From assembly GCA_964019055.1 (NCBI GenBank), contig OZ025211.1, forward strand, positions 14,956,082-15,020,081: DNA of 64,000 nt. Reading direction: 5' to 3'. A program made the translations under genes and the position numbers. How positions within the stretch are numbered: the first letter of the stretch is position 1; each line of letters starts with the position of its first letter. This document shows, piece by piece, positions 1 through 12,200 of the stretch. The stretch is from Anthopleura xanthogrammica (lineage: Eukaryota > Cnidaria > Anthozoa > Actiniaria > Actiniidae). Under the pieces are notes generated by a model. The model searched no databases. It was not told where the DNA came from and saw only the letters and a list, made by a program, of their open reading frames with translations.

Positions 1-238
1 ACGGCACCAAAATCTAGAAAATTATGGAAGTTGATCAATTTGCGAACTTTTTCAGTACTAGTTTTTCTACTAGTACAAAAATCAACTTCTTAGTTGCAAA
101 TCGATAATGGAACGAGAGCCACAGGTTTATTAGACGTGGCTATTTTAAGTGCTACCCTCGTAAAAAAACAAGGACGGTTATTGATATATTTATCATATGA
201 CCTAAGAAAGTTCTGCAATCTGATTAGCTAAGAGGAGC

Positions 239-289
239 GTGATTTCAACGTAACAGTGTGATTTCAAACTCTCGAAAGTGTGATTTCAA
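239..289 (+). promoter_or_regulatory. Triple GTGATTTCAA direct repeat upstream of class A genes
   Basis: GTGATTTCAA occurs at 239, 258 and 280, spaced 19 and 22 bases. The same trio recurs in the upstream blocks of copy 2 (near 7956) and copy 4 (near 24898). Repeated short motifs at fixed spacing upstream of paralogous genes can be transcription-factor sites, but the distance to the ATG is about 1.3 kb and no factor is recognised. Inference only. Confidence 0.3.
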
Positions 290-980
290 AATTGCCATGG
301 CAACCGCCAAAACATGTTTGAAGTGGCAGAAAGGTTTCCCTAAATATTAAGCTAAGTATTTGAATCTACAAGCAAAAACATTAACGAACACTAAAAGAAC
401 AATAGTATATGTATGACAGAACGGTTCAAGGGTTGGCTTTTATCAATGGAATCGACTTAAGAAAGGATTTCTTGTGCCAGAAAATCGAGTGGAGATTTCT
501 TCGGCGAAAGAAGAAAACTAGCGAAGTAAAAATTCACAACATTCTTCTGTTGAAGTTCTCCTGATTAAGATAAGCATATCCGACGGCTGTTTATTCCTTG
601 AAAGCTTTGTTTTTCAAATTCAAGATCACATAGCTCAACAACGACGATTTGCCTTGGTTGAAGCGAAAAACAGACTTTGAAAACTTAATATTTACAACAA
701 CGAGTCTCAAGTCAAGACAAGCAGATAAGTCAGAATTGTAAATTATTAACTCGAACTTCCTTAAAATGAATAGAATATGCTGTTTTTAGCTCAGCTTTAG
801 CTTGTTATGTATTTTAGAAAAAGGCTCTTAAGTCACACTTTTGGTTGTTTCTTTTTATTATTTAAGCTTAAGCTTATTAAATCTTGTGCCCTGTACGTGA
901 TGAAGCGGCCGATCAAACGACGAACAAACAAACTTATACAGATTTTTCAGTAAATTTCTTAGGCCATATGATAAACAAAT

Positions 981-1140
981 AATAGCATGCTTTGTTCGTG
1001 ATATTTGGCATAAATACCACGAGTGATATTTCAAAATTGTTGTAATTTCACTTGCCGAGGGACGGCTCGTGAAATTACAACAATTTTGAAATATCACTGG
1101 TGGTATTTATGCCAAATATCACAAACAAACCATGCTATTA
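981..1140. repeat. Foldback (hairpin) element upstream of copy 1
   Basis: The arms TAGCATG...GTGATATTTGGCATAAAT and their reverse complement flank a short centre at about 1054-1066, making a nearly perfect inverted repeat of about 160 bp. It matches 8686-8844 upstream of copy 2. Typical of a hairpin MITE. No coding capacity. Confidence 0.75.
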
Positions 1141-1541
1141 CCTATACAAATCATTTCACTGAGCTTTTTAAAAACAGTCAGTTATTTTTGTGATTTAGCA
1201 AGAATCCTTGTGCACTTTCACTTCCATTTCGGTGGAATGAGCCTCTGAAACTATATGCTAATTACCATCTTCAGCAATCAAAGTCTGTAAGTTTACGAGA
1301 CACAGCTATCCCAGAGAAATCCCATGACAGCACTTGCGTTACTAGTTCAGAGTTATGTAAGCAGCTGATAAGCAGCGATCAAGCATAAAGGTCAACTAGA
1401 GGAAGCGAATGTATATCATAATCATTCTTTCGCTGCAGACTGCTCGCTGCTGACAACGCTATCTTAGAACAGATATTTCGACGAAAATATCTCCCACTAT
1501 CAGAAAATGTGTTTGATATTCTAATACCAAACTTTCTCAGG

Positions 1542-4500
1542 ATGAGTGTTAGTCAAGTAACTATTATCTCTCGTTACGTTCTTGGTTTCATTGGTGGAAT
1601 GTTTTTACTTTCTTGCGTAGGTATGTTGATTAGATAATGATTTACTCATGATTACAATTTTCGATTCTTATAGTTTCTTCAAAGTGCACTTAAAAATCAA
1701 CTTCAAAGCTGGTCGAAGCTCGAGTTCATAAACTTGATTAATATTCCTTAAAGAAAATACTTCTAAGTCCATTATGCCGGCAGGATTAGTGCTAGTGCTT
1801 ACACACAAGCTGAGTCAACTGATCATTTCTTATTCAATTCATCTTCAAATTTATAGTACTGCCAAAATGGGTTTATTTACAGAAATCAAAAGAATAACCA
1901 ATTTTTTCAGATTTTATGCCCGAAGGTTAAAGTATAACTGATAAACTAAATGTAATTCATTTACTGTCCTCCAGACACAACAGCTTACTTCACTCGTTTT
2001 CCACCAAATGTTTTATACGTCTCTAGTGGAGGAACAGCCAGGTTTGTGTGGGACTACCATGTGGACAACAGATTGTGGGAGTTTAAAACTGAATCACCAG
2101 TATGGTATTTCACCAACCAGGCAACACATAATGAGAGTACAATAGGTGCTGACGACAAGAGAACCAATAACTGGAGTTTTGTCATCAATAGAGCAACATG
2201 TCCACCAAGATTAATGAACCCCGATCGAGTAAGCAGAGAGTCCAATGCTACTCTGGTTCTTACTGATGTGACTACTGCTGATAACGGGATATATAAATGT
2301 GGTCTGCAACCTAAGACAGGCGTTATACAACACCAAGTACAACTAGTAGTCACAGGTAACCTTGATTTGATTTACATAAACTTTTACTTAGCTTACTTAT
2401 TTAAAGTAATAAAATTCCTATTTTAGTTCGTCCAACATTTCTACCAAGTCACCCAAACAACACATACCAGAATATCGAAGGACAGGATTTGAAGATAAAC
2501 TGCACAACTATTGGTCCACCAGCACCTAACATCACGTGGGTGAATATCACAGATGGTAGTGTTGTTATCAAGACCCAAGGATCAGGAAGTGCTGTACTGC
2601 ATATAGATAACATTAGACGATACCATGCTGGAGTATATGAGTGTCAGGCTAAGAACAACCCAAATGAGAATTCAACCACTACACGAACAAGTGTAACAGT
2701 CTACTGTGAGTGTATACCAAATAATGTATTAAAAAATGAAATGAAACAACCCAAAGTTGGGCTGATCAAGTGCTAAAAAACAGATAAGATTAGAATTTAG
2801 CATGTTAGATTTTGATGAGAAAGGAAGACCGGAGAACTGGAAGAAAAACCATTACCCTCGTAACAAGGAAAAAAACTAACAAACTTTACTCGCATGACTC
2901 CCCAAGACTCAGATAGGAAGGCGAATTCATGCATTACCTCTACACCAACCTTCCCCTAAAAATATGTTGATAATCGATATCGACAGACGTCGCCAAAACT
3001 GTCCTGAAATTTGATTATCCTCATTCTATTCACCACGAATGATATTATTTTGAGAAACAAATATTCTGCATCCTTATTGCCTTTGTTATATCAAAAGTAT
3101 ATAGCAGAACATTGTTGAGAAAACTGAAGAGGTAACTAGCAACTCTAGTTTAAGGACATTACAATATGTTGTCCAGTATCCGACCAGTGACGATTATAAC
3201 CGCCCTGTCGGTTTTGAGATATTAGGTAGAATATTGAAGGAATATTGAAGGAATATATATTTTTTATTTTCAGTATAGCTTGTAAGGCCGGTGCCCAGTA
3301 TCCAACCACCTGACCCTATATCCGGTCACTGATAATATATAGCACAGTCGCAACAGCTTTAAATTGAAATAACAAAAAGTCATCTTTTAAGGCAGCATTT
3401 TATCTTTATGGCTTCGACGATATTTGGAGTCTACTCTTAAACATAGAATACTAGTGGCAACCACATAAGAAGAAAAAAGCGTGGATGTGGAAGCGAATTA
3501 TGAATGATGCTTGCTAGATATTTAGTTTCCATCCGATCATTCGTACTCGCACTCTCTTCAGAAGCCACTAGCGTTCTTCAGGTGAACTATCTTTAGTTGA
3601 AATACGATATGCGCGGGGAATTGCTCGTTGTTTTTGCTGCTGCTGTTACTGTTTTAATTGTCTATTTTTGCGCAATTTTGAAACTTGTATTTAATATTTG
3701 TCTTCCAGTCAAACCCGCTATTGATGAGTCTCAGTCGACTTCGAATTCGAAATCTAAATCATGGAATGGTAACATTATTCGTCTCAGATGTTTTGCAAGT
3801 GGTTTACCTGCACCACGAATATCTTGGTACAAACCAACAAATCAGCAGATCACTACAGGTGTCAACATTTTACCCGGGGGTAGTGAGGTAACAGTACTGA
3901 CAACTACTGACCAAGGGGACTATGGACAGTACAAGTGTCGAGCAACAAACATCCTTGGGATATATGAACTTCTCATCACTGTCACACAACTGTGTAAGTT
4001 TATTGAAAAACATTGTGACAAAGTTAGTAAAGACTATTATTGTGCCATTCATTTTTCACAGATTTTATGCCTATTCGAACCAATTACATTTCCAATAATT
4101 TTTGTTGTTGTTTTGTTTATTTGTTTGTTTTTTCTAGTTGCTCCAGGTCTTGTAACTATATCAATAACCGAACTAGATGCATCGTCCTTTACTGTGAGAT
4201 GGACCAATCCTGCTGATGATGGTGGACTCGCAGTCACTGCTTACTTACTGGAAGTCAGTACCAAGCCACCAGTGATCACAGTGAATACCCATGCTGTGAT
4301 AACTGGACTGAAAGCAAACACAAAGTACACAGTCAAAGTGTATGCCAGAAATATTGTTGGGTATGGAGCGGCATCTGCAAAAGCTATCACAACGAAAACA
4401 ATAGGTAAATGTATTTGCAGATAATGCTACTGCAAGTCAGCAAATTTATGATCATGGTACTTGCCAATCATATTACAAAACTATATGAATACAATTCATT

Positions 4501-6400
4501 ACGTATTGGAAACAGCTCAGTATCAGATGGGCATTGTTCCATTTCTTAAACGAGATAAACCAGCACGCTCAGTGAATATGTATTGCAATCGCACTATTAT
4601 CACTTTTGTTATTACCTTGAAATACAGTTAATGTGTCTTTGTAGGCAAGCCCTCAATCCCACAACTGTTAGCAGCTCTTCTTCAGCGGAAAGATTCTAAG
4701 CTCTCAGTTGTTTTGAGGTGGTCAAAACCGGATGACAATGGTGGCAATATAACGCGCTACACCATCTACATGAAAGAAGTGAAACAAGAAGCAGATTGGA
4801 TAAAGAATGATGATGTTAACGATCCCCATCAAGTCGGCTTTAGAATAACGAAGAACATTGTTTATGGCAAAACATACAGGTTTATGGTGACTGCATGGAA
4901 CAAAAATGGAGAAAGTGTGAGGGATGAAGAAAGTGCCAAAACTGTAAATACTACAGCAGACGAAAACACTGCTACAAATGGTCTGTATAAAAAATGAAGT
5001 CACATAACTCACACCAATATCAAAATCAATATGTCCTTAGAGTGTATTTACTTAAACTAACTTTTATTCGATTTCACTTGCAATTAAGTATGTGGAGCGG
5101 GTTACGAATTTAAAAAGAAAAATTAAGATGAAGAAAGTTAAAATGATTTGTTTTATTTCTGCTGTTATGTAATTCTGTCATGATTATTTTACAATTTTTT
5201 TCTGATATCTCTTTTTTTTTCTTGTAATAGCAATAAAAAATGGTATTGAAGAAGAATCAAAATTTTGTAAGTAAAGAATCAATCAAAGATGAGGCAATAA
5301 GACGACATTCTCTCTATTACGTTAAAAAAGATAATATAAATCAATTAAAAACACATTCTTAGTTCACATACTTTTTAATCATGTATAACCTTTCGATTAT
5401 TCATTTCTTGTCAGGCCTGGGTTCTGCAGTCTTTGGAGTCATTATTGCCATTCTTGTTCTTTCTCTTGGTTTTAACTTTCTACAATTTCTGTGCCTCAAA
5501 CGAAGAGTCCAACTGAAAAGTAAGTTTCACCTATGATCAGTGTGAGTTACGTTTGAAGTAACAATATAAATTCGTTTTGAAATCAAATGATTGCAAATGC
5601 TCATGATCACGCATAATATCTTGTTGTTAAACTTAATGCTCATCAATTCATTTTTTTAATCCATTGCTTTTAGGTAGGAAAAAAAGACCAACACAAAAGA
5701 GGTAGAATAGAAAAAAAAAATAGTGAATAAGTGTGTTATTAGCGTGTTACATTTATAAAACAAGAGCATGAAATAACGAGAATGTTATTCAAACATTTGT
5801 TGCTTGTTGTTTGTGGTTGTTTTTTGTTGTGGTTTATGCATGGTTATATTTTGGTGCTTTGGTGTAAGCATAAAAATAAATTAATCTCATTTTTTTCCTA
5901 ACTGATTTAGAAAAACAAAGGAAGCTGCTGCTGGGGAAAGCTATGAAGTAGGTCATGTTTGTATTCATTTTTTTGTTAATGCATTCTCTTACCCTTTACA
6001 CGACTTCTATAATGTGTTAATTTTGCAATATTTGATCCTTCATTTCCATTTTTTTCAGAATGACCTCGAATTGGAAGACAAGATAACATCAGCAGAGATA
6101 CCATCCCATGCCACACGGCCTGTGCAAACAGAAACAGAATATGAAACCATCCAACAACCGAATCCTAACGAAGCCGGCTCTTCCAATGATACCAGTAATT
6201 ATCAGGAACTCAATCTGTTCGCAAAATCGTCCATTCAAGGGACACATGGACCAGTGTACGAACCCCTTCGTACAAGATCTGTGGAACCCAGTATGCAGCA
6301 TAATGATAATGAGCAACACCCATATGAACCCCTCAATATTAGTAACCAAAACACCGCCTATCAGTCCCTGCAGGGTAATAGCAAGGAGTCTGCAATATAA
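1542..6400 (+). CDS. Receptor copy 1: Ig-Ig-Ig-FN3-FN3-TM-ITAM protein, intact
   Basis: Eleven exons: 1542-1620, 1975-2355, 2427-2705, 3709-3993, 4138-4404, 4645-4980, 5231-5266, 5415-5519, 5674-5701, 5911-5947, 6059-6400; predicted 724 residues. Residues 1-26 are a signal peptide. Ig1 (27-153) lacks a B-strand Cys. Ig2 (154-246) and Ig3 (247-341) have Cys, Trp and the DxGxYxC-type F strand. FN1 (342-430) and FN2 (431-542) follow. A transmembrane helix lies near 557-580 and ends in a basic KRR stop. The tail has Tyr610, YETI (639), SNYQEL (659, ITIM fit), YEPL (678), and YEPL-x8-YQSL (700-715, ITAM fit). Every junction is GT-AG, with exons 2-8 phase 1-1. AATAAA lies at 6552 and 6572. A plasma-membrane recognition receptor is likely; the ligand is unknown. 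Allorecognition or immunity is inference. Confidence 0.82.
3609..3708 (+). promoter_or_regulatory. Possible alternative first exon (signal-anchor) for copy 1
   Basis: An ATG at 3609 opens a frame that reads straight through the 3' end of intron 3 into the Ig3 exon. The leader starts MRGELLVVFAAAVTVLIVYF, a plausible signal anchor or signal peptide. A downstream promoter would give an Ig3-FN3-FN3-TM isoform without Ig1 and Ig2. Copy 5 has the same arrangement from 39837. No promoter element is recognised, and the strong intron acceptor argues this is normally intronic. Confidence 0.25.
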
Positions 6401-7210
6401 AGATGAGATCGAGAATAGTGAACATTCGATTGCATAAAATCATAATTATCTACCAAAACATTTTAAAACCTTTTTAGTGATGGCCTTGAATTATAATTAC
6501 AATCTGAATTTAGCGTACTTTTTCTTGATACGAGAAAAAAAAGAAAGAAAGAATAAATTAAAGAAAAATACAATAAAACCAACTTTAAAATAAGGTGTGT
6601 CCAGTTTTCGATATATATTTTCACACTTTATGGCCTTCTTACTCTAAACACTTCCAAAACATTCGCTGAATTACTTGGATGAGAAATAGTGAGGCTAGAG
6701 AAGAAGTGAAATTAGACAGCAACTTCTGAAAAAAATGCAATATCTTATCTACAATGAAAGTGTATTCATGCTGGAAATATGTATCCCAGTACATAATTTA
6801 TCAAACTGACAAAGGTGTAGAATTGTCAGATTTTTTATTTCCTCTACAACCAAAGAAGCCTAAATCCACAACAGCAAAAAACAATATTACCTATGATAGC
6901 ACGTTATGTGTGGTCTTAAAAAGGTTAACCACTTGAACAAATTAATAAGCAACTTAAATAAAGTAGTTCATTTTTTCATCAATAATCGGTTTAGCTTTGG
7001 TTTGGAAAACAACCAACTATTTATATTGTACAAAAATCGTTTATTGTAGCTGCAAGTCAGGCTTGTTTCGTTAGTCTGTCTGATGAGTGCGCAAGCATAA
7101 AACTTGGAGTAACAGAGAACATGTCTCTTCTTTAATCTAGACTATACTATATTTATCCTCTGCACTTCTGTGTATCGAGCACTGTTATGCAGCATAGACA
7201 AGACATACTG

Positions 7211-7280
7211 TGATAATTATTTAATTATATATAATTAAATATTATATATTATTATATATATACTAATTATATATAATTAT
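7211..7280. repeat. AT-rich simple sequence (TATA/ATTA tracts)
   Basis: About 70 bases of alternating and imperfectly palindromic A/T sequence. A shorter version is at 24056-24100 in the equivalent position downstream of copy 3, so the tract length varies between repeat units. Confidence 0.7.
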
Positions 7281-8685
7281 TCTGCGAATTGAAAAGTTTG
7301 CTAATGCTTTTGAAGGCTTAAAATAATGGTTTTTTCTTTTAGTTTTTCCTTCTGGGTTCTGGTAAAATCAAAAGAAGTGGTAACACTGTAACCGGCGTTA
7401 TGCCGCGTCACACAATTGTCACGTTTTTAGCACTATATGTACTATTTATGGTTCCGGAGCTCCGCTTTTAGGCAGTGCCTAAATCTTTATATTATAGTAG
7501 ATAAACAAAAGTTCATACATTTGTGAACTTTTTTTTACAAGTATAGAGTTGTTCTCATTAACCCGTCAAACAAAGTGTGCTTACTAAAGTGTAATAAAAA
7601 AATAATAATAAAAAAAATACACAATAGAAAACCAAAGATTCAGAGTGAAGTAGAGTGTAATACGCTAAAGTGTATTTCACGGGTTTATGAGAACCGCACT
7701 ATACATTATGACACTGACGGCACCAAAAACTAGAAAATTATGGAAGTTGATAAATTTGCGAACTTTTTCAGTACTAGTTTTTCTACTAGTACAAAAATCA
7801 ACTTCTTAGTTGCAAATCGATAATGGAACGAGAGCCACAGGTTTATTAGACGTGGCTATTTTAAGTGCTACCCTCGTAAAAAAAACAAGGACGGTTATTA
7901 ATATATTTATCATATGACCTAAGAAAGTTCTGCAATCTGATTAGCTAAGAGGAGCGTGATTTCAACGTAACAGTGTGATTTCAAACTCTCGAAAGTGTGA
8001 TTTCAAAATTGCCATGGCAGCCACCAAAACATGTTTGAAGTGGCACAAAGGTTTCCCTAAATATTAAGCTAAGTATTTGAATCTACAAGCAAAAACATTA
8101 ACGAACACTAAAAGAACAATAGTATATGTATGACAGAACGGTTCAAGGGTTAGCTTTTATCAATGGAATCGACTTAAGAAAGGATTTCTTGTGCCAGAAA
8201 ATCGAGTGGAAAGAAGAAAACTAGCGAAGTAAAAATTCACAACATTCTTCTGTTGAAGTTCTCCTGATTAAGATAAGCATATCCGACGGCTGTTTATTCC
8301 TTGAAAGCTTTGTTTTTCAAATTCAAGATCACATAGCTCAACAACGACGATTTGCCGTCGTTGAAGCGAAAAACAGACTTTGAAAACTTAATATTTACAA
8401 CAACGAGTCTCAAGTCAAGACAAGCAGATAAGTCAGAATTGTAAATTATTAACTCGAACTTCCTTAAAATGACTAGAATATGCTGTTTTTAGCTCAGCTT
8501 TAGCTTTTTATATATTTTAGAAAAAGGCTCTTAAGTCACACTTTTGGTTGTTTCTTTTTATTATTTAAGCTTAAGCTTATTAAATCTTGTGCCCCGTACG
8601 TGATGAAGCGGCCGATCAAACGACGGAACAAAAAAACTTATAAAGATTTTTCAGTAGATTTCTAAGGCCATATGATAAACAAATA

Positions 8686-8844
8686 TTAGCATGGTTTGTT
8701 CGTGATATTTGGCATAAATACCACGAGTGATATTTCAAAATTGTTGTAATTTCACTTGCCGAGGGACGGCTCGTGAAATTACAACAATTTTGAAATATCA
8801 CTCGTGGTATTTATGCCAAATATCACGAACAAACCATGCTATTA
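8686..8844. repeat. Foldback (hairpin) element upstream of copy 2
   Basis: Same element and position as 981-1140. Both arms are intact with the same ACTTGCCGAGGGACGGCTCG centre. In copy 4 only the right arm survives (25490-25580), and copy 5 lacks it. Confidence 0.72.
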
Positions 8845-9258
8845 CCTATACAAATTATTCCACTGAGCTTTTTAAAAACAGTCAGTTATTTTTGTGATTT
8901 AGCAAGAATTCTTGTGCACTTTCACTTCCATTTCGGTGGAATGAGCCTGGCTCTAAAACTATTTGATTTCTATGCTAATTACCATCTTCAGCAATCAAAA
9001 TCTGTAAGTTTACGAGACACAGGTATCCCAGAGAAATCCCATGACAGCACTTGCGTTACTAGTTTAGAGTAATGTAAGCAGCTGAGAAGCAGCGATCAAG
9101 CATAAAGGTCAACTAGAGGAAGCGAATGTATATCATAATCATTCCTTCAATGCAGATTGCTCGCTGCTGACAACGCTATCTTAGAACAGATATTTCGACG
9201 AAAATATCTCCCACTATCAGAAAACGTGTTTGATATTCTAATACCAAACTTTCTCAGG

Positions 9259-12200
9259 ATGAGTGTTAGTCAAGTAACTATTATCTCTCGTTACGTTCTG
9301 GGTTTCATCGGTGGAATGTTTTTACTTTCTTGCGTAGGTATGTTGATTAGATAATGATTTACTCATGATTGCAATTTTCGATTCTTATAGTTTCTTCAAA
9401 GTGCACTGAAAAATGTTCAAAGCTGGTCGAAGTTCGAGTTCATAAACTTAATTAATATTCCTTAAGGAAAATACTTCTAAGTCCATTATGCCGGCAGGAT
9501 TAGTGCTAGTGCTTACATACAAGCTGAGTCAACTGATCTTTTCTTATTCAGTTCATCTTCAAATTTATGCCAAAATGGGTTTATTTACAGAAATCAAAAG
9601 AATAACCAATTTTTTAAGATTCTTATGCCCGAAGGTTAAAGTATAACTGATAAACTGAATGTAATTTATTTACTGTCCTCCAGACACAACAGTTTACTTC
9701 ACTCGTTTTCCACCAAATGTTTTATACGTATCTAGTGGAGGAACAGCCAGGTTTGTGTGGGACTACCATGTGGACAACAGATTGCGGGAGTTTAAAAGTG
9801 AATCCCCAGTATGGTATTTCACCAACCAGGCAACACATAGTGAGAGTAGAATCGGTGCTGACGACAGGGAAACTAATAATTGGAGTTTTGTCATCAATAG
9901 AGCAACATGTCCACCACGATTACTGAACCCTGATCGAGTAAGCAGAAAATCACCTGGAACTCTGGTCATTACTGATGTGACTACTGCTGATAACGGGATA
10001 TATAAATGTTATCTGCAACCTAGGACAGGCGTTATACAACACCAAGTACAACTAGTAGTCACAGGTAACCTTGATTTGATTTACATAAACTTTTACTTAG
10101 CTTACTTATTTAAAGTAATAAAATTCCTACTTTAGTTCGACCAACATTTCTACCAAGTCACCAAAGCAACACATACAAGATTATTGAGGGACAGGATTTA
10201 ATGATCAACTGCACAGCTATTGGTGCACCAACACCAAACATCACGTGGGTGAATATCACTGATGGTAATGATGATACCAAGAGCCAAGGATCAGGAAGTG
10301 CTGTACTGCAGATAGATAACATTAGACGATACCATGCTGGAGTATATGAGTGTCAGGCTAAGAACAACCCAAATGAGAATGCAACCACTACACGGACAAG
10401 TGTAACAGTCTACTGTGAGTGTTTTTCCCAAATAATGTAAATCAAGTGCTAAACCACAGATAAGATTAGAATTTAGCATGTTAGATTTTGATGAGAAACG
10501 AAGACCGGAGAACTGGAAGAAAAACCATTACCTTCATATCAAGAAAAAGAACTAACAAGCTCTACTAGTATGACTCCCCAAGACTCAGATAGGAAAGCGA
10601 ATTCATGCATTACCTCTACACCAACCTTCCCTTAAAAATATGCTTATAATCGGTATCGACAGACGTCGCAAAAATTGTTCTGAAACTTTATTATCATCAC
10701 TCTATTCACCACAAATTATATTATTTTGAGAAAGAAATGTTCTGCATCCTTATTGCCTTTAATATATCAAAAGTATGTAGCAGAAACTTGTTGAGAAAAC
10801 TGAAGATGTAACTAGCAACTCTAGTTTAAGGACATTACAGTATGTTGTCCAGTATCCGGCCAGTGAAGATTTTAACCGCCGTATCGTTTTTGGGATATTA
10901 TGTAGAATATTGGAGGAATTTTGAAGGAATATATATTTTCTATATTTTCAGTATAGCTTGTAAGGCCGGTGCCCAGTATCCAACCACCTGACCCTATATC
11001 CGGTCACTGATAATATATAGCACAGTCGCAACAGCTTTACATTGAAATAACAGAAAGTCATATTTTAAGGCAGCATTTTATCTTTTTGGCTTCGATGATA
11101 TTTGGAGTCTAATCGTAAACATAGAAAACTAGTTTCAACCATATAAGAAGAAAAAGCGTGGATGTGGAAGCGAATTATGAATGATGATCGCTAGAAATTT
11201 TGTTTCCATCCGATCATTCGTACTCGCACTCTCTTCAGAAGCCGCTAGCGTACTTCAGGTGCAATATCTTTAGTTGAAATACGATATGCGAGGGGAATTG
11301 CTCGTTGTCCTTGGAGTCCAGAGGTGCACTTTTTTAGAAGTCTAAATAAAAATCTGCAGGCCAGGAACACCCTAAAGAGAGACCGCTCACTGCGCAGATT
11401 GTTGTGACTTACTGTTGTAAGTTGAAAATGAGCATGAAAATGTTTCTGGTGTTATTGCTTAGAACGGGATTTGAACCCATGACCTTTGCGATACCGGTGC
11501 AACGCTCTAACCACCTGAGCTGAGCTAACCAAGCCACAGGAGTAAACATGATAAATATTATATTTAATGTTTGTCTTCCAGTCAAACCCGCTATTGATGA
11601 GTCTCAGTCGAATTCGAATTCAAAATCTAAATCATGGAATGGTAACATTATTCGTCTAAGATGTTTTGCAAGTGGTTTACCTGCACCACGAATATCTTGG
11701 TACAAACCAACAAATCAACAGATCACTAGAGGTGTCAACATTGTACCCGGGGGTAGTGAGGTAACAGTACTGACAACTACTGACCAAGGGGACTATGGAC
11801 AGTACATGTGTCGAGCAACAAACATCCTTGGGAGTGATGAACATGTCATTAATGTCATACAACTGTGTAAGTTTATTGAAAAACATTGTGAAAAACTTAG
11901 TAAAGACTATTATTGTGCCATACATTTTTCACTGATTTTATGCCTATTCGAACCGATTACATTTTCAATAATTTTTGCTGTTGTTTTGTTTGTTTGTTTG
12001 TTTTTTCTAGTTGCTCCAGGTCTTGTAACTATATCAATAACCGAACTAGATGCATCGTCCTTTACTGTGAGATGGACCAATCCTGCTGATGATGGTGGAT
12101 TCGCAGTCACTGCTTACTTACTGGAAGTCAGTACCAAGCCACCAGTGATCACAGTGAATACCCATGCTGTGATAACTGGACTGAAAGCAAACACACAGTA

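Larger units (their letters stand above)
1..1541. other. Upstream block class A of copy 1 (5' flank)
   Basis: No convincing gene. This block is nearly identical to 7715-9258 and 24655-25958, so it marks the array's repeat unit and shows that another copy probably lies just left of the window. It contains three copies of GTGATTTCAA (239, 258, 280) and a hairpin element (981-1140). The signal-peptide exon directly follows CTTTCTCAGG. Short frames here are not conserved as protein. Confidence 0.6.
6401..9258. other. Intergenic region between copies 1 and 2
   Basis: Contains the 3' UTR of copy 1 (AATAAA at 6552 and 6572), a downstream block shared with the other copies, an AT simple-sequence stretch (7211-7280), and then the class A upstream block of copy 2 (7715-9258). 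No gene is supported; frames of 60-80 codons are not conserved in other copies. Confidence 0.6.

Noticed and set aside
6108..6437. About 109-codon overlapping frames in the tail exon of every copy, and matching minus-strand frames
   Set aside because: They are out-of-frame shadows of the tail exon. Only the frame with YETI/YQEL/YQSL joins the transmembrane exons in phase.
9157..9354. Upstream extension of the signal-peptide frame in copies 2 and 5
   Set aside because: The extension starts at TTG, has no ATG, lacks signal-peptide character and is not needed; the ATG just after CTTTCTCAGG is common to all copies.
11457..11535. Functional tRNA gene on the minus strand
   Set aside because: Mismatched anticodon stem and C at position 33, with a decayed relative in copy 7, fit a SINE head or tRNA pseudogene better.
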